This document shows positions 39,961 to 48,795 of a DNA stretch of 53,407 nt, piece after piece. The DNA is taken from contig JAITGE010000026.1 of NCBI GenBank assembly GCA_031280825.1, positions 1 to 53,407 on the forward strand. The letters run 5' to 3'. The translations under genes and the position numbers were made by a program. This DNA is from Oscillospiraceae bacterium (GTDB taxonomy: Bacteria; Bacillota; Clostridia; Oscillospirales; Acutalibacteraceae). Every line of letters begins with the position of its first letter. The first letter of the stretch is position 1. The notes under the pieces are model-generated. The model saw only the letters and a list, made by a program, of their open reading frames with translations, was not told the DNA's origin and made no database searches.

Positions 39961-41829
39961 ATGACGAGTCGTCTGCCGCAATACGTTTATGCGCAGAACC
40001 CGGCAAGCTCCCCCGTGGCGGAAGGATTCCCGCCGCAGGAGGGGGCGGTGCAGCAGCCCTCTTGCGCTCCGCAGCCGCCTGCGTCCGCGCCAAGCGTGCC
40101 ATTGCCCGCAGCGTTGCCCGACCTAACAAACATCCTGCCTTTTTCGGTGGATTTGCGAAAGGAGCCTTACATTTACTTAGCGATCCTGCCGAACCCGGCA
40201 TATGAACCGCCGCAGCCGCGGGAAGCAGCGCAGCCGCAGGGACGCCCGTATTTTGAACCGCCGCCGCAGGAATGCGCGGATTTCCGGCAGTATGAAGCGA
40301 CCGCAAATGCGTACCCCGGCAGCTGCGAGCAGTGCGCTTATGCACAAACGTACGCATCGCCGCCAAGCGGCTGTCCTTATCAGCAAGCCGATTGGCAAAC
40401 GCAGGTCTACGCACCTCCGGCATATCCGCCAAGTGGTGCGCCGCAACCCGAAGCAAATCCGTATTGGTCGCCCTATAATGATCCGGTGTGGCGGCAGTCC
40501 CATCCGTTGGGGCCGGCAGGGGAGAACGTACCGCCGCCGTGGTCTTCGCCGCAGTGGGAAGCGCAGGTTTTGCAGTGGAAGGCGCCGGGGATGGCGCAGC
40601 AGGAAGCGGTGTCGGAAACACCGCCCGCGCCGGAAGCTCCGACTGCCATGGAAATGCCGGAAGCACCGGCGGCAATGCCGGAAATCCCTGCGGGCATGGT
40701 GCAAAGCGAAGAGGACTTGGATATATCCGCGCAGGAGCAGCAAGAGATGGAGAGCTACCTGCCGCCGTTTGAGTATAGCACACAATCCATCCAGGCGGCG
40801 CAAATTCAACCGCAAATGTATGGCTTTGCGCCCTCGACGCTCATGCAAGTGCCTCCGGTGGAAGAAGAGCAGCCGGAGCCGCCTGACCGGCGCGAAGAAG
40901 AGAAACGGATGCGTTTGGAAGAGAAGCAGCGCATCAAAGAAGAAAAGCGTTCAGCGAAGGAGCAGCGCAAGCAGGCAAAGCAAGCGGAACGGCAAGAAGA
41001 GCCTCCGCAGCAGGAAGCATATGCGCCGCCGCAGGAGCAGGGCTACGCGCAATACCAAGAACAATACCAGGCGCAATATCAGCAGCCCTTGCCTGCGGAT
41101 CCCTTTGCCAGGCAGCTGCAGCAAATGCAAACGCAGATGCCGCTGCAGGAGCAAGCTCCGAAGCCGCGCAAGCCTGTGCGCAGGCTGATGGCGGCGGTGA
41201 CGAACATTTTGATGTTCGCGGTCGTGCTGGCGGTCATTGGCGGCGCGATTGCCTTTCGCACCAGCACCGATCCTGAAAAAAACTTTTTCGGCTATCGGTT
41301 TTACAATGTCCTCACACCTTCCATGACGCCCACGCAGCAGAAGGACGGCACGACGCCTAAGGGCGGGTTCCATGCCGGCGATCTCATTTTTGTAAAGATG
41401 ACGGAGCCGGAGGAGGTGCAGGTGGGCGATATTGTTACCTTTAACCCGGATTCCAACGCGAAGGACGGGCAAAGTACGACGAACCTGACCCACCGCGTGG
41501 TCGAAATTAAGGATCAGCTGGGCGGCGAAGCGGGCATCTACTTTGTCACCAAGGGCGACGCGAATAACGCGCCCGATCCGCCGATCCCCGGGGACGCCGT
41601 GATTGGCGTGAAGGTGGCGCATATCCCAAAGTTGGGCACGATCCTGCGGGCGGTGGAAAAGCAAAAAGCGCTTGCGATCGTCATGTGCGCCGCAATCTGT
41701 GTCCTGATCTTCACGCTGTTCTATTTCTTCTCAAAAGAAGAATTTGACGAAAAACAGCCCAAGCGCAAGAGCAAAAAGAACCGTGCGCTTCCGCCGCAGC
41801 CAATCGCGCAATATGCTTATACGCAGTAA
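39961..41829 (+). CDS. sipW: SipW/ER-type signal peptidase I with long Pro/Gln-rich N-terminal extension
   Basis: The product has 622 residues. The first 400 are low complexity: Pro, Gln, Ala, Tyr and Glu, with a highly charged Lys/Glu/Arg stretch around 300-345 that may be coiled coil. Only from about residue 409 does the normal enzyme start: a membrane helix, the catalytic Ser in LTPSMTPT (about S454), and the His in THRVVEI (about H511), the Ser-His arrangement of SipW rather than Ser-Lys. A second helix (about 570-590) and a basic tail end the protein. SipW cleaves the signal peptides of TasA/camelysin proteins, and two such proteins follow in this operon. The extension would lie in the cytoplasm in the usual topology. 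CACGAGGAG precedes the ATG. Confidence 0.88.
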   Translation: MTSRLPQYVYAQNPASSPVAEGFPPQEGAVQQPSCAPQPPASAPSVPLPAALPDLTNILPFSVDLRKEPYIYLAILPNPAYEPPQPREAAQPQGRPYFEPPPQECADFRQYEATANAYPGSCEQCAYAQTYASPPSGCPYQQADWQTQVYAPPAYPPSGAPQPEANPYWSPYNDPVWRQSHPLGPAGENVPPPWSSPQWEAQVLQWKAPGMAQQEAVSETPPAPEAPTAMEMPEAPAAMPEIPAGMVQSEEDLDISAQEQQEMESYLPPFEYSTQSIQAAQIQPQMYGFAPSTLMQVPPVEEEQPEPPDRREEEKRMRLEEKQRIKEEKRSAKEQRKQAKQAERQEEPPQQEAYAPPQEQGYAQYQEQYQAQYQQPLPADPFARQLQQMQTQMPLQEQAPKPRKPVRRLMAAVTNILMFAVVLAVIGGAIAFRTSTDPEKNFFGYRFYNVLTPSMTPTQQKDGTTPKGGFHAGDLIFVKMTEPEEVQVGDIVTFNPDSNAKDGQSTTNLTHRVVEIKDQLGGEAGIYFVTKGDANNAPDPPIPGDAVIGVKVAHIPKLGTILRAVEKQKALAIVMCAAICVLIFTLFYFFSKEEFDEKQPKRKSKKNRALPPQPIAQYAYTQ

Positions 41830-41929
41830 CATAGAAAGGACACCATCCCCCAGGCAGGACGAAAAAACAAAAACTCCCCCCGGCAAGGACGCAAAAAACA
41901 AAGGATGTAAAAATGAAAGGAGAATAAAC

Positions 41930-44900
41930 GTGAAACACCTCAGGTTCATTCTGCCCAAACGGCAGGAAGGGCAGCCGCGCCGCGAGGGCGCACCGAAGGC
42001 GCTGCGTTTGCTGGCGATTGTGCTATCCTTGACGCTGGCATTCGGCGCACTGCTGCTCAATTATACGCCGACCCTGGCAGGCACGCCCGTCATTCTGAAT
42101 TACCCGGCGGGCAGCAGCACCACCGTGAGCAACGTGAATTTTGAAACGCAGGAATTCGCAACCTTCTTTGATCCAGCTTATTCAAACACGGAGGTTTATG
42201 AGCGCACCCGTTACCCGGAGGGCTTCCCCGCTGATTTCCCGACGGGAACATCCGGCAAGCTCAACGGCGCGACGGGCGCGACGGATAAGCACATTGTGCT
42301 TGCGGGCGACCAGGCACGCTTCTTCGGTTACGCCAGCACGCCCTATTTTGATTATCTTTTCAGCCAAAACAACGCGATCGGCAACCCCATCGGCATGGAA
42401 TTTGATATGGAGCCGGGCAAGTGGAACTTCCATTGCTTTAAGCGCACGGGGATCTTCCTCAAATCCGAGCGCCACGCCGACGGCACGATTTCGGGCTATC
42501 TGCTTTCGATCGGCTCGAACAGCGTCGGCACGGTGGCGCAGAACTCCGCCAATATCCTGGACGCAAGCGGCAATGTCATCCAGCCGGATCTCAGCTACGC
42601 GATCTTCAAGGTTGACCACATGAACATCAACGCGTACAATGATTTCATTGACAACTATTCCGTTGAAGGGCTGATCCAGAACGACAACGGCGAGCCGAGC
42701 GAGGATTTTGACGGCGACGGCTTTTCGGTGATGGATCTGGACGGCGACGGTATGCTGACGACGGGCGAGTGGGATACGGACGACTACCACAACGTCCTCT
42801 TCACAAACCCGGACGGTTCGCAGGAAAACCTTCTGGTCAGCAACAACGCCAACACGCAGCACGTGTTCAATGAATCCAAGTTTATCGGTCAATTTTACAG
42901 TATGATCAGCGCGGACGCTTACAGCGTCACCGGCACATACCAGGGCAGCAACAGCAATTATCTGGATTACTACTTTGAGGGCAATTACGGGCTGCCGAAG
43001 GGCGCGGGCATCACACAGGTGGCTTTGGTGAACGACCCCTCGTTCAGTCTGCTCACCACGGGCATGGAAAAAATGCACATGCGCATCGAATACACCGGCC
43101 CGAGCATTCTGGTTTACACGACCATGCACGTGCGCAACGCTGCCACGGGCGCGCTGGAGGCAATGCCCGAGCAGCTGCTCTTCAACGTCCCGATTGACGC
43201 CGGTCTTGCCGGTAACAACGGCTTCGGTCTCTTCTGCCAGTATCTTGCGCACGCGTGCCAGATGCTTACGCACATCACCTTCAGCGGCACGCAGGTGACC
43301 ACGCCTGACCCCTTAAAGCCTCCGACGACGGCGCGGGTGCGGTTCCAGCAATACGGCACAGGCGCGACGCTGGGCGTGCCGGATGAAACCAAGAACGGCT
43401 TCGCGGGCGATCAATACAGGATTGATCCTACGCCGATCATTGAGTACGGCGGAAAGACATACCGGTATTACCGTTCCAGCCGTTGGTCCAGCGGGTCGGA
43501 GACCTTGGATCCGCTGACCTATAACACGAATCCGACGCAGAACGAAACGACGCTTTATTACGTTGAATCTCCAACGCTGAAAAAGGATGCGCAGGTGGGC
43601 ACAGGGCGATATACGATCATCTACGGTGCGATCAATAACGGCTCGGCCGCTTCGCCGGTTGTTGCGCGGTACGGTAACAGGATTCGCTACACATTGACGA
43701 TTGGGAATCCCAGCGGTACGACGATGAACAATTTTAACGCCACGCTGACCGATCGTCTGCCTTCAGGGTTAACGTATGTGAGTTCTACCACAACGCCAAC
43801 AACAGTGAACCCCGGTTACGACGGCATGAACTACACAACGTTGATTTGGAAAATCAACACGCTTCCGGCGGCGGGATTAACAATCCAGGTTGTGTGCAGC
43901 GTGAACGTAGAGGCTGCGCGTTTTGAAAACACCGCTTCGCTGCTGTGCTTTGGTGAAGTGGCCGATGGGTCGTACGATCCGGCGATTTATTCGAACACAA
44001 CGTACCATCAGGTGAGCACGCTTGCACCGACGATTAGCAAAACAGCAAGAACCATACCGGGCAATTTAACGGGAGCGGGCTCCTCTATGTCGCCGATCGA
44101 GGTGGATTTCGACGGTCAAATTGAGTATACGCTTACGATCAATAACCCCAATACGTTTGTTATTGAAGAGGATGTGAAGGTAACAGATAAGCTTCCGGCG
44201 GGGTTGGAGTACGTTAGCTCGACACCGGCGGGGACGAAAACGACGAGCGGCGTAGGCGCTGCGGCGCGTGACACGGTGGTATGGACGATTTCAGATTTGC
44301 CGGTTGGCAATACGACCATCAAGGTTTTGGCAAAGGTTATAGTGGGTGGCAACACATTTGCAAACTACGCGACGATGAATGTTCCCGGGCTTTCGGAAAA
44401 AAGCACGAACTATACCTACCACAAAACCGGTCTTGTCCCTGTGACGGGGACGAAAACCGCACGGGTGCTGCCAAGCGGCGCGACAAACAGCGGCACGGAG
44501 ACTGTTCCGGTCGTCGTAGAGGCTGAGCAGCAGGTGGAATACACGATCAGCGTGAACAACCAGAACATTCCGGGCGTCGGGGCTTCCCCGAACTACGATG
44601 TTGTGTTTGCGCTGGACTGGTCAGGCTCCATGGGGAGCAACCGTACGGCGGCTAAGAATTTGATTGCGCAGCTTTGCGGCAAGGTGTTCACCGATTACCC
44701 GGACAGCCGTATTTCCATCATGGGCTTGAACTGCACGCACAACTTAACGTATAACCCTATAAATCTGTTTTTGCAGATTGACACGCCGTTTGTGCGCAGC
44801 GACGCCTATGACAGCCACCTTTCGAACGCCTTTTCCGTAAACCCGACTTTTATGCAAGACGATATGCCGATGTTTATTCGGGCGGCGACGGATAAGTTCG

Positions 44901-45952
44901 CCAACGTGGCGAATGTTTATGGCGGAAATGGCTCTGAAGCGCGTACGCCCGTGCTGCGCGGCGCGTCGGATAACATTCCGGTTTTGGTGCTGATCGCGGA
45001 TAACTCCAATGCAGACGGAGGGCAGATGCAAACGCAGCTGCAGCGCTTCAAGACGCTTTTCCCGGATGGTATCGTGATTGGTTTGTGTTATGGCGCTGGC
45101 TTTAACGGCGGGTGGGCATATATGGATGCCGTTGACAACGTAAATTGGCGGCATATGACGGTGAACGCGGCTTCAAGCGTGGATGCGGTTTACGATGTAT
45201 TCAAGGGCGCTGTCGTGACAATCCCGGTGATTGAAACAACCGTTGAGGATTTGCTGCCCGCAGGCATGACATATGTAAGCAGCACACCCGCCGGCGCAAC
45301 GACATCGGTTGATGCCGCAACGGGCAGAACGCGTGTCCGGTGGCATTTTGACGACATTGGGTTGGGTATAAAAACGTTCAAAATTGTTACGAGAGTGACA
45401 AAAAATCGGATTGCGGAAACAGACTACGATAACGTGGCGGAGATAACGGCGGCAGGGCAAAGCAAGGTGGTCACCAACATGACCTATCACCGCATGACGA
45501 ATACCATGAAGCTGCACATACGGCAGATGGTGATGAACAGGGATGGAACAACCGTACCCTTGCCCGCGGCAGGTTACCTGAAGGCGACCAACAACGGTCT
45601 GGTATTGGGGCTGGAAACGCTTTCCGGCTTGGAGGGCAAGAGCCAGACGCCCTTTACGGAATACTTCCTGCCGCTCAACACCGATCCGCTCTATCTCATG
45701 GAAACGATCGTGCCGCAGTATTACAGCTACGCGGGCTATGTCGCGACGACGACAAACACGCCGCACAGCAGCGGCAGCCGCACAACGGGCAGTTTAACGC
45801 TGGATTATACCAACAACTATGAGCAATGGCTGACGGTGTATCTGATTCCGCAGGAGCCGGGCGGGCGTTATACCACGGACAGCCGCACCAACGACTTCGG
45901 CAAGCTGCACGTTACCCCACCCGCGCCGGCGCCGCCGGCACCCGGCGGATAA
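41930..45952 (+). CDS. Large secreted adhesin-like protein: DUF11 repeats interrupted by a VWA domain
   Basis: The product has about 1340 residues. A signal peptide (about 20-50; LRLLAIVLSLTLAFGALLL) leads to a beta-rich region containing a canonical EF-hand loop, DLDGDGMLTTGEW (about 265-278), with a second DFDGDG just before. DUF11 repeats follow near 583 (YTLTIGNPSGTTMNNF) and 724 (YTLTINNPNTFVIEED), each ending in PSGLTYVSS/PAGLEYVSS. A third repeat begins YTISVNNQN (about 868) and is interrupted by a von Willebrand A domain: the MIDAS motif DWSGSMG is near 896-902, and the second half resumes as LLPAGMTYVSS near 1106. The C-terminus ends in a Pro-rich tail without LPXTG or helix. The GTG start is fixed by AAAGGAG. 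Confidence 0.8.
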   Translation: MKHLRFILPKRQEGQPRREGAPKALRLLAIVLSLTLAFGALLLNYTPTLAGTPVILNYPAGSSTTVSNVNFETQEFATFFDPAYSNTEVYERTRYPEGFPADFPTGTSGKLNGATGATDKHIVLAGDQARFFGYASTPYFDYLFSQNNAIGNPIGMEFDMEPGKWNFHCFKRTGIFLKSERHADGTISGYLLSIGSNSVGTVAQNSANILDASGNVIQPDLSYAIFKVDHMNINAYNDFIDNYSVEGLIQNDNGEPSEDFDGDGFSVMDLDGDGMLTTGEWDTDDYHNVLFTNPDGSQENLLVSNNANTQHVFNESKFIGQFYSMISADAYSVTGTYQGSNSNYLDYYFEGNYGLPKGAGITQVALVNDPSFSLLTTGMEKMHMRIEYTGPSILVYTTMHVRNAATGALEAMPEQLLFNVPIDAGLAGNNGFGLFCQYLAHACQMLTHITFSGTQVTTPDPLKPPTTARVRFQQYGTGATLGVPDETKNGFAGDQYRIDPTPIIEYGGKTYRYYRSSRWSSGSETLDPLTYNTNPTQNETTLYYVESPTLKKDAQVGTGRYTIIYGAINNGSAASPVVARYGNRIRYTLTIGNPSGTTMNNFNATLTDRLPSGLTYVSSTTTPTTVNPGYDGMNYTTLIWKINTLPAAGLTIQVVCSVNVEAARFENTASLLCFGEVADGSYDPAIYSNTTYHQVSTLAPTISKTARTIPGNLTGAGSSMSPIEVDFDGQIEYTLTINNPNTFVIEEDVKVTDKLPAGLEYVSSTPAGTKTTSGVGAAARDTVVWTISDLPVGNTTIKVLAKVIVGGNTFANYATMNVPGLSEKSTNYTYHKTGLVPVTGTKTARVLPSGATNSGTETVPVVVEAEQQVEYTISVNNQNIPGVGASPNYDVVFALDWSGSMGSNRTAAKNLIAQLCGKVFTDYPDSRISIMGLNCTHNLTYNPINLFLQIDTPFVRSDAYDSHLSNAFSVNPTFMQDDMPMFIRAATDKFANVANVYGGNGSEARTPVLRGASDNIPVLVLIADNSNADGGQMQTQLQRFKTLFPDGIVIGLCYGAGFNGGWAYMDAVDNVNWRHMTVNAASSVDAVYDVFKGAVVTIPVIETTVEDLLPAGMTYVSSTPAGATTSVDAATGRTRVRWHFDDIGLGIKTFKIVTRVTKNRIAETDYDNVAEITAAGQSKVVTNMTYHRMTNTMKLHIRQMVMNRDGTTVPLPAAGYLKATNNGLVLGLETLSGLEGKSQTPFTEYFLPLNTDPLYLMETIVPQYYSYAGYVATTTNTPHSSGSRTTGSLTLDYTNNYEQWLTVYLIPQEPGGRYTTDSRTNDFGKLHVTPPAPAPPAPGG

Positions 45953-45973
45953 GGCGCGCAAAGAAGCATTTGG

Positions 45974-46105
45974 CAATTGACAACCCCCGTTGGCAATTGG
46001 CGATGATAGGGCGGCACGTGCGGCATGGCACAGCCTGGCGGCTTTGCTGCCATCCGCACGAGCTACCCAAAAACCCCCGATACAAACCGCCCCCCGGAAA
46101 GGCGG
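45974..46105 (+). other. Cluster of three intercistronic hairpins
   Basis: Between the VWA/DUF11 gene and the first TasA-like gene lie three stems. Hairpin 1 pairs CAATTGACAAC (45974-45984) with GTTGGCAATTG (45989-45999), with one mismatch. Hairpin 2 has an outer stem GTGCGG/CCGCAC (46018-46023 and 46054-46059) enclosing TGGCGGC/GCTGCCA (46036-46042 and 46046-46052). Hairpin 3 pairs CCGCC with GGCGG (46087-46091 and 46101-46105). None is followed by a U tract. They could stabilise or process the transcript so the fibre subunit is made in excess. Confidence 0.6.
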
Positions 46106-46164
46106 AGCGTATAAAAAACGACCCCCGCAAAAAAAGGAATTGAAAAGAAAAGGAGCAAACAAAA

Positions 46165-47373
46165 ATGAAAACCAGGAAAAACCACAAGTCCGTCGTTCTC
46201 GCGCTTGCCGCCGTTATGGCAGTTGTCATCGCGGTCACAGGCAGCACCTTCGCGTGGTTCACCGCAACCGAGGGCAAAAAGAACCACTTCGAAACCGCAG
46301 GTATCACAGATGGCACATCCAGCATTTACGAAGTCTTTAAAGAGCCGAAGGAATGGCTGCCCGGGCAAGAGGTCATCAAAAATGTCGGCGTTTCCAACAC
46401 CGGCGAGAACGATCTCCTCGCGCGCGTCAGCTTTGAAGAGGTTCTTGACAAGCTGAGCGGCTCCATGGAAAGGCTGCCCACGCCGGCCGCTTCTCCGCAG
46501 GTTCCCGTGCTGTTCAACGAGTCTGCTTACCTTGATTCCACGGGTGCGCCCATCAATGGCTGGATGACCCTTGCCGACGCTTTGGCGGCGGATGCGGGTC
46601 TGAGCGTTGACAGCGCGGTCGAAACAGCGCTGGGTGCGGCGGCGTATGCCACGCTGCTGGTGAAGAAGAATGTCACCAACCCCGGCACGACCAGCGAAAG
46701 CACGGGCTATTCCTTCGTGTTCTGGTATCCGATCCCCGGCGATTACACCGTGCCCGCCAACGATCCCGCGAAGGCGGCTTCCTATGCCGGCAAAAAGCAA
46801 GCGGCGGCAGCGGATCTTTACATTGACGAGAGCGTCGACCACAGCACCCGTGTGCTGAAGGTGGATGCGGCAAGCGTGAAGTTCTCCGCGTTCTCCGGGC
46901 GCGCGACCACCAAGACGGCCTGGGCGGATTTCGTCGTGCCGCAGGTGTTTGACACGGATGGCGTAACGCCGATCGCAGCGGCAGCCCCGGCGGATATCAC
47001 TGCGACACTGCTTTCGCAGCTGGATGCGCTGATCCACCTGAACTACGGTGTGGACGACACGGGCGCAGCTACGGTTTCCGCTACGCCGGAAGCGGGCAAA
47101 TGGGTTTATAACCCCGAGGACGGCTTCTTCTACTTCATCGGCAACATTGAGCCGGGCACGATCAGCCCCCTGTTGCTCAACAGCGTGACGCTGGATGAAA
47201 CGAGCGACCAAATGTATACCGACATGATGTATGACCTGTACGTCAACATGGAAGCAATCCAGCCGCTTGAAGCCGCTGTGCGTTCCGCCACAGGCTGGAA
47301 CCTGACCGGCACCTTTGGGCAATCGATCGTGCAGGCGCTGATTGACTGCGGTTCGTTTGACGTCGTCGAATAA
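46165..47373 (+). CDS. TasA/camelysin-like fibre protein, SipW-cognate signal
   Basis: The product has 402 residues. The N-terminus MKTRKNHKSVVLALAAVMAV continues to GSTFAWFTATEG, the signature of SipW-dependent signal peptides. The mature protein is a single camelysin-like beta domain (YEVFKEPKEWLPGQEVIKNV, VSNTGENDLLARVSF, and the late IGNIEPGTISPLLLNSVTL). It has no transmembrane anchor at the C-terminus. In Bacillus TasA such proteins form biofilm fibres. At 402 residues it is about 50% longer than TasA, with an insertion of about 150 residues. AAAGGAG precedes the ATG. It follows the hairpin region. Confidence 0.83.
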   Translation: MKTRKNHKSVVLALAAVMAVVIAVTGSTFAWFTATEGKKNHFETAGITDGTSSIYEVFKEPKEWLPGQEVIKNVGVSNTGENDLLARVSFEEVLDKLSGSMERLPTPAASPQVPVLFNESAYLDSTGAPINGWMTLADALAADAGLSVDSAVETALGAAAYATLLVKKNVTNPGTTSESTGYSFVFWYPIPGDYTVPANDPAKAASYAGKKQAAAADLYIDESVDHSTRVLKVDAASVKFSAFSGRATTKTAWADFVVPQVFDTDGVTPIAAAAPADITATLLSQLDALIHLNYGVDDTGAATVSATPEAGKWVYNPEDGFFYFIGNIEPGTISPLLLNSVTLDETSDQMYTDMMYDLYVNMEAIQPLEAAVRSATGWNLTGTFGQSIVQALIDCGSFDVVE

Positions 47374-47396
47374 GGGGTTATGAAGGAGGGGAGATT

Positions 47397-48116
47397 ATGC
47401 ATCGACTTAAGAAATGGATCGCGACCGCGATCTGCTTCCTCGCCGTGATTTCCGGCACGGCAGGCAGCGTAGCTGCGGTGGGTCTCCCTGCTGGGTTTTT
47501 GATTGGCGACCAAGACGGCATCAGTGTTTCGGCTGATGGCGAGTATATCATCAACGCAGTAGGTTTGATGCCAGGCGATATCCTGACTAAAACCATTACA
47601 ATCCAAGATCTTTCTGATGGCAATGCCACAACGCTTACCCTGTACGCGGAGCCTCTCGAGGTCACCGGTCCGGTTGATCTGTTGGATGCGATCCATCTGA
47701 CGCTGGAGCTGGTGGAAAAGAGCGGCAAGCGCGCAAAGCTCTACGACGGGCGCGTTCGCGGGACGGACGACACCAACATGGTGCAGAATCCCTTGCAGCT
47801 GGGCGTTTATACCAGCGGCGACCAAGCGGAGCTGCATGTCCGCCTTGTGGTGGATGAAACGATCGTCCCCACGGAGGAAATCAGCACGGCGGAAGTGAAG
47901 TGGATCTTCAACGCGGTGCGCGAGGTTCCGCCCGATCCGCCCAAAACGGGCTTGACGAGTAGCTACTTCCTTTATGGCGCGGGGATCGGCGGCGTATTGG
48001 TTCTGTGCGTGTTCCTTGTTTTCCTGCGCCGCAAGCGCGGGGAGCAGCGTCGCCGCGCCTGCGCTATGGCAAGCTTCAGCGCGTTTGAGCAGCCGATGAC
48101 ATGGAGAGGGGTGTGA
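47397..48116 (+). CDS. Surface protein with sortase-like C-terminus (PPKTG-helix-basic tail)
   Basis: The product has 239 residues. A signal peptide (MHRLKKWIATAICFLAVISG) leads to a single beta-rich domain (EYIINAVGLMPGDILTKTIT, similar to camelysin-type subunits). The C-terminus PPDPPKTGLTSS is followed by a helix (YFLYGAGIGGVLVLCVFLVFL) and RRKRGEQRRR. This is the layout of an LPXTG-type cell-wall anchor, but the motif reads PPKTG (about 182-186), with Pro for Leu. No sortase gene lies in the window. It may anchor the fibre to wall or membrane. AAGGAGGGGA precedes the ATG. Confidence 0.75.
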   Translation: MHRLKKWIATAICFLAVISGTAGSVAAVGLPAGFLIGDQDGISVSADGEYIINAVGLMPGDILTKTITIQDLSDGNATTLTLYAEPLEVTGPVDLLDAIHLTLELVEKSGKRAKLYDGRVRGTDDTNMVQNPLQLGVYTSGDQAELHVRLVVDETIVPTEEISTAEVKWIFNAVREVPPDPPKTGLTSSYFLYGAGIGGVLVLCVFLVFLRRKRGEQRRRACAMASFSAFEQPMTWRGV

Positions 48117-48119
48117 GTG

Positions 48120-48773
48120 ATGCAGCGGATAAAAACGAAGCGCGGTTTACGCGGTATAAGGCCGCTGAGCATTCCCCTTTCATTGATCGTGGCGTTGTTC
48201 ATTCTCTTTGGCGGAACGATGGCGTGGTTCATTGCCACCGACGGCAAGCTGAACCCGTTTGACACCGGCGCATACCGCTACGCGGTGCAGGCGGTGGATG
48301 TGTTCAACAAGCCCGCAACGCCCCCGACGGGCGGCGAAACGGTGCAAAAGCGCGTTGGCGCGCAGAACACAGGGGATTTCCCCGCGTTCGTCCGCATCAT
48401 GGTGCATCCGAGCATTTTGGCGGAGGATGGCGTAACCATCCTTCCCGCCAAGATTGGCAAGGAGGTGCTGATTGGCGACCTCAACACTACCGATTGGGCT
48501 TATGGCGGCGATGGTTATTACTACTATCTGCACGCGTTGGAGCCGGACAAATCCACCACCCAGCTGGGGCAGGACTTGTTCACGAATGTCATCCTTGCCG
48601 GCGATTTGGGCTTTGAATATGACAAAGCGAGCCTACAAATTGAGGTGCAGATGGAATCCAGTGACATTCGCCGCTGGAACTACCGGCAGGGCTGGTGGAA
48701 GACCACCGCGCCGCAGAGCGCCGGGGCATTAAGCTCTATTGATTCCACGCTTGCGGCACAAACTGTCGCTTAA
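48120..48773 (+). CDS. Second TasA/camelysin-like protein, SipW-cognate signal
   Basis: The product has about 217 residues. An N-terminal basic segment and helix (SIPLSLIVALFILFGGT) end in MAWFIATDGKLNPFDTG, again the SipW-dependent pattern. The mature part contains YAVQAVDVFNKPATPP, VGAQNTGDFPAFVRIMVH and a tyrosine-rich GYYYYLHALEPD. It is half the length of the first TasA-like protein and could be a minor subunit, cap or nucleator, in the manner of TapA, though not by sequence. GGAGAGGGG precedes ATG 48120. The upstream stop lies 3 bases before it. A terminator follows. Confidence 0.78.
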   Translation: MQRIKTKRGLRGIRPLSIPLSLIVALFILFGGTMAWFIATDGKLNPFDTGAYRYAVQAVDVFNKPATPPTGGETVQKRVGAQNTGDFPAFVRIMVHPSILAEDGVTILPAKIGKEVLIGDLNTTDWAYGGDGYYYYLHALEPDKSTTQLGQDLFTNVILAGDLGFEYDKASLQIEVQMESSDIRRWNYRQGWWKTTAPQSAGALSSIDSTLAAQTVA

Positions 48774-48795
48774 AAACACACGGGACAACTGAATA

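Noticed and set aside
42182-43273. A 363-codon minus-strand open frame opposite the VWA/DUF11 gene
   Set aside because: It is inside a long plus-strand gene with clear domain structure and shows no motif of its own.
45850-45952. An LPXTG or hydrophobic anchor at the C-terminus of the VWA/DUF11 protein
   Set aside because: The protein ends in a Pro/Ala/Gly tail with no motif or membrane helix.
45953-46164. A cyclic-di-GMP riboswitch in the gap before the TasA-like gene
   Set aside because: One strand contains a GCAAAGCC-like segment, but the remaining conserved bases and the GGUAGGUAGC element are absent.
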